This document shows positions 20,982-24,975 of a DNA stretch of 24,975 nucleotides, piece by piece. This DNA is from an uncultured Oscillospiraceae bacterium. GTDB lineage: Bacteria; Bacillota; Clostridia; Oscillospirales; Oscillospiraceae. A program made the translations under genes and the position numbers. Positions within the stretch are counted from its first letter, which is position 1, and each line of letters begins with the position of its first letter. Under the pieces are notes generated by a model that saw nothing but the letters and a program-made list of their open reading frames with translations, had not been told where the DNA came from and did no database searches. The DNA is taken from the NCBI GenBank assembly GCA_934533005.1, contig CAKTBC010000019.1, positions 1-24,975 on the forward strand, read 5' to 3'.

Positions 20982-21643
20982 ATTACATCATATCCATCAC
21001 CACCCCCGAAGCGCTCGGCGTGCTCGAGGACATCTGCGAGGATCTCGCGCTCCCGCTCAACGTGACGCTGCACGGCCGCGGCACGGCGGTGCAGAGCATG
21101 CTCGATCTGCTCGGGATCGAATCGAACGAAAAGTGGGTCGTCCTGTCTACGGCGACCGAGGAAAAGACCGCCGCGCTGATCGAAGCGCAGAAGCGGTGGC
21201 TGCACATCGGCGTACCGGGTCACGGCATCGTGATCGCCGTACCGGTCAAAAGCATTGGAGGAGGGAAAACCGTGGCATATCTGATGGGAGAAGAGAACGT
21301 ATCCGCAAAGACAGCTCCGCCGGTGGGCTATGCGTATGAGCTGATCGTTGTTGTCGCGAGCGAGGGACAGACCGATCTCGTGATGAACGCCGCCCGCGCC
21401 GCGGGCGCGCGCGGCGGTACGGTGCTCCACGGCAAGGGCACCGGCGCGAAGGCCGATCCCAAGTTCCACAACATCTCCATCGCCGAAGAAAAGGAAGTCA
21501 TCCTCATCGTTTCCAAGAGCGAGGAAAAGGGCGAGATCATGCGCTCCATCCTCAAAAAAGCCGGGCCGGACACCCCGGCGAAGGCCATCGTGTTTTCGCT
21601 CCCCACGAGCGAGGTCGCGGGCTTCGGCTTCTTTGATTCGTAA
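20978..21643 (+). CDS. Tandem PII-like signalling protein
   Basis: 221 residues that look like two fused PII-like ferredoxin-fold domains. Domain 1 (about 1-97) starts with YIISITTPEALGVLEDICEDL. Domain 2 (about 118-216) contains DLVMNAARAAGARGGTVLHGKGTG and the core strand EKEVILIVSKSEEKGEIMRSI. The GGTVLHGKGTG turn resembles the PII segment before the T-loop, but the canonical T-loop tyrosine is not evident. Such proteins sit beside DUF1538 genes in many Firmicutes and probably sense a nucleotide or metabolite to gate the partner membrane protein. Start ATG 20978 has GGGAGG seven bases upstream and overlaps the DUF1538 stop. Confidence 0.82.
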   Translation: MNYIISITTPEALGVLEDICEDLALPLNVTLHGRGTAVQSMLDLLGIESNEKWVVLSTATEEKTAALIEAQKRWLHIGVPGHGIVIAVPVKSIGGGKTVAYLMGEENVSAKTAPPVGYAYELIVVVASEGQTDLVMNAARAAGARGGTVLHGKGTGAKADPKFHNISIAEEKEVILIVSKSEEKGEIMRSILKKAGPDTPAKAIVFSLPTSEVAGFGFFDS

Positions 21644-21649
21644 AATGGC

Positions 21650-21690
21650 AAAGCCCGGACTGTGAACATCTCACAGTCCAGGCTTTTTTA
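21650..21690 (+). terminator. Terminator of the DUF1538-PII operon
   Basis: A stem of about 15 pairs with one mismatch: AAAGCC.GGACTGTGA (from 21650) / TCACAGTCC.GGCTTT (from 21671), loop ACATC, then TTTTTTA. It lies between two convergent genes and may also end the minus-strand peptidase transcript. Confidence 0.9.
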
Positions 21691-21691
21691 T

Positions 21692-22723
21692 TTAGGCGAA
21701 CGTGATCTTCTGCCAATTCACATCCACCGCAGCCTCCACGCCGAAGGGAAGAATGCACCGCGGCAGCGCGTGGCCGATGTTGACGTTGCATACAACGGGC
21801 AGCGTTGGATCGGCGATCACGTCCGTGAGCGCCGCTTTATATTCCGCTTCATATTTCCGGTCCATCGGCTTTCCGACGAGCACACCGGACACTGCGCCGA
21901 ACACCCCGGCGGCCTTGAAGTATTCAAGCGCGCGACGGTATTTCTCCGGCGGCATATATTCCTCGCTCGATTCGAGCAGGAGGATCCTTCCCTTCCAGTC
22001 CTCCGCACTCGGGAAAAGGCCGTACGTTTGGCACACGGCCGGCATGTCGGCGTACCGCCCGCCGTCGAAAAAGTCAAAGAGCGTATCGATGCACCCGCCG
22101 AGGATCTTCCCGGAGAACAGGGCGCTCCCCTGCAAAAGCTCAAAGCCGGTATCCGGATGCGCTGGAAGCGGCACACCTACCTGCTCCGGCGAGAAGTCCG
22201 TGCGCGCTTCGTACCACGTATCGCCCGGCGTGACGGCGCGGATCGTGCCGGTTTCGAGGAGTTCTTCAAAATACCGGCGCGTATACGGCAGCATTTCGCG
22301 ATCCAGCTCGCACACGTCCGAGAGGAACGACTGGCCGTAAAACGTCTTTATCCCCACCTTGTGGAGCATCATGTGGTTAACGGTCGTATCCGAAAAGCCG
22401 AGAAAGATCTTGTCCGTGCCGGATACGGCAGCCGGAAGCTCGCCGTGCCCGAAGAGATACGGTGCGAGACGGTACGTATCGTCCCCGCCGATGGCGCAGA
22501 GGATCATGTCGATCTCCGGGTCGCGGAATGCCGCGAGAAGATCCGCCGCGCGATCCTCCGGGTGGTTTTTCACATATTCGATGCCGGCAAGTGCGTGCGG
22601 CATAAACCGGACGCTGAGCCCATAGTCTTCCAGACGCTTCACGCCGATGTCCAGCTCATGCTTTACGAAGCTCTCCCCCAGCGTACCGGCGGAAAGGCTC
22701 ACGATCGCAACGTTTTTTACCAC
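21692..22723 (-). CDS. MccF/LD-carboxypeptidase family serine peptidase (S66)
   Basis: 343 residues, normal for family S66. The catalytic triad is visible: nucleophile Ser111 in GFSDTT, Glu251 in LLLESSEE and His318 in NIGHALPRC; the oxyanion-side motif IGGDDTYRL is at about 78-86. Members are cytoplasmic serine peptidases: LdcA removes the terminal D-Ala from murein tetrapeptides during recycling, while MccF cleaves microcin C-type peptide-nucleotides for immunity. The sequence looks nearer the MccF-like branch, but the substrate is uncertain. I place the start at GTG 22723 because GAGGTG lies just upstream and a promoter -10 (TATAAT, 22754-22749) overlaps the more distal ATG at 22750, which would therefore not be transcribed usefully. 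It diverges from the thioesterase gene. Confidence 0.87.
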   Translation of the reverse strand: MVKNVAIVSLSAGTLGESFVKHELDIGVKRLEDYGLSVRFMPHALAGIEYVKNHPEDRAADLLAAFRDPEIDMILCAIGGDDTYRLAPYLFGHGELPAAVSGTDKIFLGFSDTTVNHMMLHKVGIKTFYGQSFLSDVCELDREMLPYTRRYFEELLETGTIRAVTPGDTWYEARTDFSPEQVGVPLPAHPDTGFELLQGSALFSGKILGGCIDTLFDFFDGGRYADMPAVCQTYGLFPSAEDWKGRILLLESSEEYMPPEKYRRALEYFKAAGVFGAVSGVLVGKPMDRKYEAEYKAALTDVIADPTLPVVCNVNIGHALPRCILPFGVEAAVDVNWQKITFA

Positions 22724-22748
22724 AGTCCCCACCTCTTTCTTTTCGGGC

Positions 22749-22777
22749 ATTATACCACCGGCCTGTCTCCGGCGCAA
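22749..22777 (-). promoter_or_regulatory. Promoter of the S66 peptidase gene
   Basis: On the minus strand TTGCGC (22777-22772), 17 bases, TATAAT (22754-22749). Transcription would begin near 22742, about 19 bases before the GTG start, and include the ribosome binding site. Confidence 0.65.
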
Positions 22778-22785
22778 CTTGCCTC

Positions 22786-22814
22786 TTTTCACCCCGCCCG
22801 TTTGGGAGTATAAT
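22786..22814 (+). promoter_or_regulatory. Promoter of the thioesterase gene
   Basis: TTTTCA (22786-22791), 17 bases, TATAAT (22809-22814). The -10 is perfect and the -35 moderate. It is back to back with the peptidase promoter. Confidence 0.6.
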
Positions 22815-22854
22815 TTTCCTGTTGAATATACCGAATACATACAAGGAGCCCGAT

Positions 22855-23268
22855 ATGGAAAAAGAGACAAATACCCCCGCGCCGGTTTCCGTTTTGAACA
22901 GCCCGTTCAACGACCTTTGCGGTCTGGAGATCGCCGAGCAGCGCCGGGATCACTGCACCGTGGTGTGCCGCGCCGGAGAAAAGCACATGAATCCCAACGG
23001 CACCGTTCACGGCGGCCTGCTCTTCACGATGATGGACGTGGCCGGAGGATATGCCGCCCGCACGGTCGATTCCGGGGAGACGATCCGCTGCGTGACGCAG
23101 AACGCCTCGACCGTCTTTCTCCGCCCCGGTGTCCCCGGCACGCTCACCGCCGAGGGCGATGTGATCCGCCGCGGCCGGCACATCGTTGTGGCAACGGTAT
23201 GCGTCTTCGATTCCGAACGCAATCTGCTCACCAAGGGCGAATTTACATACTACTGTCTGCGCAGGTAA
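22855..23268 (+). CDS. PaaI-type hotdog-fold thioesterase
   Basis: 137 residues, the usual single hotdog domain. The PaaI/YbgC-type signature NPNGTVHGGLLFTMMDVAGG is intact, with His52-Gly-Gly at the helix start and Asp61 as the likely catalytic acid. It should hydrolyse an acyl-CoA thioester in the cytoplasm; PaaI relatives act on phenylacetyl- and other aryl- or acyl-CoAs, but the substrate here is unknown. Start ATG 22855 has AAGGAG seven bases upstream. It is monocistronic: own promoter at 22786-22814 and a strong terminator right after the stop. Confidence 0.9.
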   Translation: MEKETNTPAPVSVLNSPFNDLCGLEIAEQRRDHCTVVCRAGEKHMNPNGTVHGGLLFTMMDVAGGYAARTVDSGETIRCVTQNASTVFLRPGVPGTLTAEGDVIRRGRHIVVATVCVFDSERNLLTKGEFTYYCLRR

Positions 23269-23271
23269 GCG

Positions 23272-23319
23272 AAAGCATCGTCCCGACCTTTTCTGAAAGA
23301 CCGGGACGATGCTTTTTTT
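23272..23319 (+). terminator. Terminator of the thioesterase gene
   Basis: AGCATCGTCCC (23274-23284) pairs with GGGACGATGCT (23303-23313), then TTTTTT. The U run overlaps the stop region of the convergent membrane-protein gene. Confidence 0.9.
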
Positions 23320-24628
23320 ACCTTTGTTGTTCTTTGCGGCAGCCGCGGCGGCAGTACAGATATACATAGGGAATGGTAAAACCGCCGTACAGGAAAATGC
23401 TGAGTTCCCGGAAGGTGAACCAGCTATGGAGATACGAGTGGTTCGCCGTGGCAAGATACCAGACGAAGGGCGTCATGGCGCACACGGCGATAATCGCGAG
23501 CGTCGGCAGAGCGCTTCGCAGTTCAGGGGCTGGTTCCCTCTTTCTCTGCCGAAGCCATTTTACCAGCCACAGCAGAATGCCTGCGGCAAACAGTACGGCA
23601 AAGCCCCAGAACACATAAAAGAAAACGTTCGCCTTTAAAACGTCCAGATAGGAGATCTTCACCTCGTCGGTCAGCTGCATGGCGCTTCGGAATTTGATCG
23701 CCTGAAAAGCGGTCGCCAATGTATCGTCCCTGGCAAACAGCGCCGCAATGACCCACTTGCTGCTCCACATCCCCAGATAGCCGAGCCCCCATGAGACGCC
23801 CAGCCGCACAAGCTGCCAAATCCGGCGGCGCAGCGGCTCCTTTTTTCCAATATCCAGCGCGAACCACATAATGGCAGGTACTCCGAAGGTCACGAGCGGA
23901 TACGTTAAAAAGTCGAAATAGGCTTCCAGGATACCGGCGATCTCAAAAGCGAGGCACATTTTTGCAAAATCCGTTTTCCCGCTTCGGGATGCAACGACAA
24001 GAGAGAGGATCGCCATAATATAAAATGTAGAGGAAAATTGGAGCGAATAAAAAAGCGCGGCCGGCATAAGGCTCATCCACGCGATCCCATACGGCAAAAG
24101 CAAGTCCTTTCGTCCACGGACATACAGCGTGAGCAGAACCGCAGCCGCCAGAGCGATCTGCAGCACCGTATTCAACCAGCGGATCTGTGAAAGATCAAAA
24201 ATCGTCAGCAGCGGAGCGAGCACGACCTGATAGCCATGCCAGTATCTTCCGTAATATTCCTCGTGATACTCCCCTTCCGCGCCCGTCATATAACCATAAA
24301 GGGATTCCAGCGGATCGCTCTCACCGTTTCGTATATAAACCGAGCTCAGCATATCTTCCGCGAAGGAGCCGCCTTTGTAATACGTTATGTCCAGCATGAG
24401 CGCATCGGTGAAGTTATCCAGCTGTGATGCCGGAACGTTCTTCATCACCCGGGGGTACAGTGTTTCCTCGTGCAAGATGGCGGCGGAGACTTCCACGCTG
24501 CGGCGCATGGCGCTTTGCGGGATTTGGTATATACCGGCGAGCAGCAGCGTCCCCAAGGCCGCGCCGAGCAGCAAAACGGCAATGGCGCGCAGAACATGCT
24601 TTGCCGCCGTTCCTTTTTCGTTTTTCAT
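23318..24628 (-). CDS. Polytopic membrane protein of unknown function
   Basis: 436 residues; I do not recognise the family. An N-terminal hydrophobic helix (about 11-33) is followed by a polar, acidic segment of about 90 residues (rich in Glu and Tyr, with EGEYHEEYYGRYWHGYQ near its end), probably outside the cell. About eight further hydrophobic segments follow, with short basic loops (GRKDLLL, KKEPLRRRIW, RQRKREP) and a basic C-terminus (RRGCRKEQQR). A long first external loop in a polytopic protein recalls envelope glycosyltransferases and polymer-assembly proteins, but no motif proves this. Start ATG 24628 has AAAGGA ten bases upstream. Upstream extension of the frame crosses the terminator at 24654-24684 and is rejected. 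Its stop abuts the thioesterase terminator. Confidence 0.75.
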   Translation of the reverse strand: MKNEKGTAAKHVLRAIAVLLLGAALGTLLLAGIYQIPQSAMRRSVEVSAAILHEETLYPRVMKNVPASQLDNFTDALMLDITYYKGGSFAEDMLSSVYIRNGESDPLESLYGYMTGAEGEYHEEYYGRYWHGYQVVLAPLLTIFDLSQIRWLNTVLQIALAAAVLLTLYVRGRKDLLLPYGIAWMSLMPAALFYSLQFSSTFYIMAILSLVVASRSGKTDFAKMCLAFEIAGILEAYFDFLTYPLVTFGVPAIMWFALDIGKKEPLRRRIWQLVRLGVSWGLGYLGMWSSKWVIAALFARDDTLATAFQAIKFRSAMQLTDEVKISYLDVLKANVFFYVFWGFAVLFAAGILLWLVKWLRQRKREPAPELRSALPTLAIIAVCAMTPFVWYLATANHSYLHSWFTFRELSIFLYGGFTIPYVYLYCRRGCRKEQQR

Positions 24629-24653
24629 TGCCTGTTTTTCCTTTAGTACAAAT

Positions 24654-24684
24654 CCCCCGGACGGGGAAAATCTCCGTCCGGGGG
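24654..24684 (-). terminator. Terminator after the oxidoreductase gene
   Basis: A perfect 11-bp stem CCCCCGGACGG (24654-24664) / CCGTCCGGGGG (24674-24684). On the minus strand it is followed by ATTTGT, a moderate U run. It separates the oxidoreductase from the membrane-protein gene, which may still be reached by readthrough since no separate promoter is evident. Confidence 0.7.
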
Positions 24685-24708
24685 AAAAATCGGGATAAGT
24701 AAGGAGCC

Positions 24709-24975
24709 TCAGATCTTCATGCAGACATCCCACGCGCCCCAGATGACGTTGCGCAGGTTGCCCCACTTTGCGGCGGTGCCGACCTGGTGGACATGCTTGC
24801 CCTCCGGCGCGACCGGCGCGGGACGGAAGCCCAGGCCGTTGACGACGCTGTCGCACTCGACCTTGAAAGCGTCTCCGCCGTTGCGCGGCTTGACCATAAC
24901 GTAGCCGTCGCCGATCTCGCAGATGGAGTGCTCGAGATAGATGGGAACCTTCTTGAACACGAGCATCTCGCGCAG
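24709..24975 (-). CDS. FAD-dependent oxidoreductase (2,4-dienoyl-CoA reductase/old yellow enzyme type), C-terminal part
   Basis: Partial: the last 88 residues or so are visible and the start lies beyond the right edge. The segment SVVNGLGFRPAP followed by VHQVGTAAKWGNLRNVIWGAWDVCMKI is typical of the C-terminal FAD/NAD(P)-binding half of NADH:flavin oxidoreductases such as 2,4-dienoyl-CoA reductase and the bile-acid BaiCD/BaiH enzymes. The usual Gly-Asp-Cys of the flavin-binding strand (VGDC) reads VGTAA here, a deviation worth noting. The substrate cannot be inferred from this fragment. A hairpin terminator follows. Confidence 0.75.
   Translation of the reverse strand: MREMLVFKKVPIYLEHSICEIGDGYVMVKPRNGGDAFKVECDSVVNGLGFRPAPVAPEGKHVHQVGTAAKWGNLRNVIWGAWDVCMKI

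Noticed and set aside
22724..22870. N-terminal extension of the S66 peptidase to 22870 or ATG 22750
   Set aside because: A TTGCGC-17-TATAAT promoter overlaps this stretch, and the -10 covers the ATG. The GTG at 22723 has a proper ribosome binding site and gives the normal family length.

Overview
The window most likely comes from the chromosome of a GC-rich gut Firmicute (class Clostridia, probably Oscillospirales). The reasons are the strong AGGAGG-type ribosome binding sites, the TTGACA/TATAAT-like promoters, the family content (BrnQ, YheO-like PAS regulator, DUF1538/PII pair, cohesin and dockerin modules) and the small palindromic repeats between genes. This assignment is an inference. There are no rRNA or tRNA genes, CRISPR arrays, transposases or prophage genes.

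Left part (1-4432): an amino-acid metabolism block. A beta-eliminating lyase (tryptophanase/tyrosine phenol-lyase type, cut by the window edge) follows ridA on the minus strand, with a YheO-like PAS/HTH regulator diverging from them. The lyase releases 2-aminoacrylate, which RidA would detoxify. Next come a BrnQ branched-chain amino acid carrier and a divergent membrane-anchored XRE regulator whose leader carries a T-box-like motif. The gaps at 1685-1814 and 4124-4373 are filled with nested palindromes that include two members of one short repeat family.

Central part (4384-16872): the most interesting locus. Two minus-strand genes form a likely operon behind one strong promoter. The first encodes a secreted protein of about 3,098 residues: signal peptide, acidic linker, seven beta-helix-like/Ig-like modules and a C-terminal type I-like dockerin. 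The second encodes an 848-residue surface protein: signal peptide, one cohesin-like domain, sixteen Cys-rich repeats of about 40 residues and a C-terminal membrane anchor. The obvious model is that the cohesin holds the giant protein on the cell surface, as a two-component adhesin or scaffold with no carbohydrate-active enzyme in sight. A small XRE regulator diverges from the operon, and a near-perfect 35-bp dyad lies between them.

Right part (16873-24975): a zinc-ribbon membrane protein and a TPM-domain (YgcG-like) protein form a two-gene operon. It is followed by a 584-bp gene-free stretch with a 274-bp three-armed palindromic element (18935-19208) and a strong terminator. Then come a DUF1538 membrane protein overlapping by ATGA with a tandem PII-like protein, an MccF/LD-carboxypeptidase-family peptidase diverging from a hotdog thioesterase, an unrecognised polytopic membrane protein, and the C-terminus of an FAD-dependent 2,4-dienoyl-CoA reductase-like oxidoreductase running off the window.
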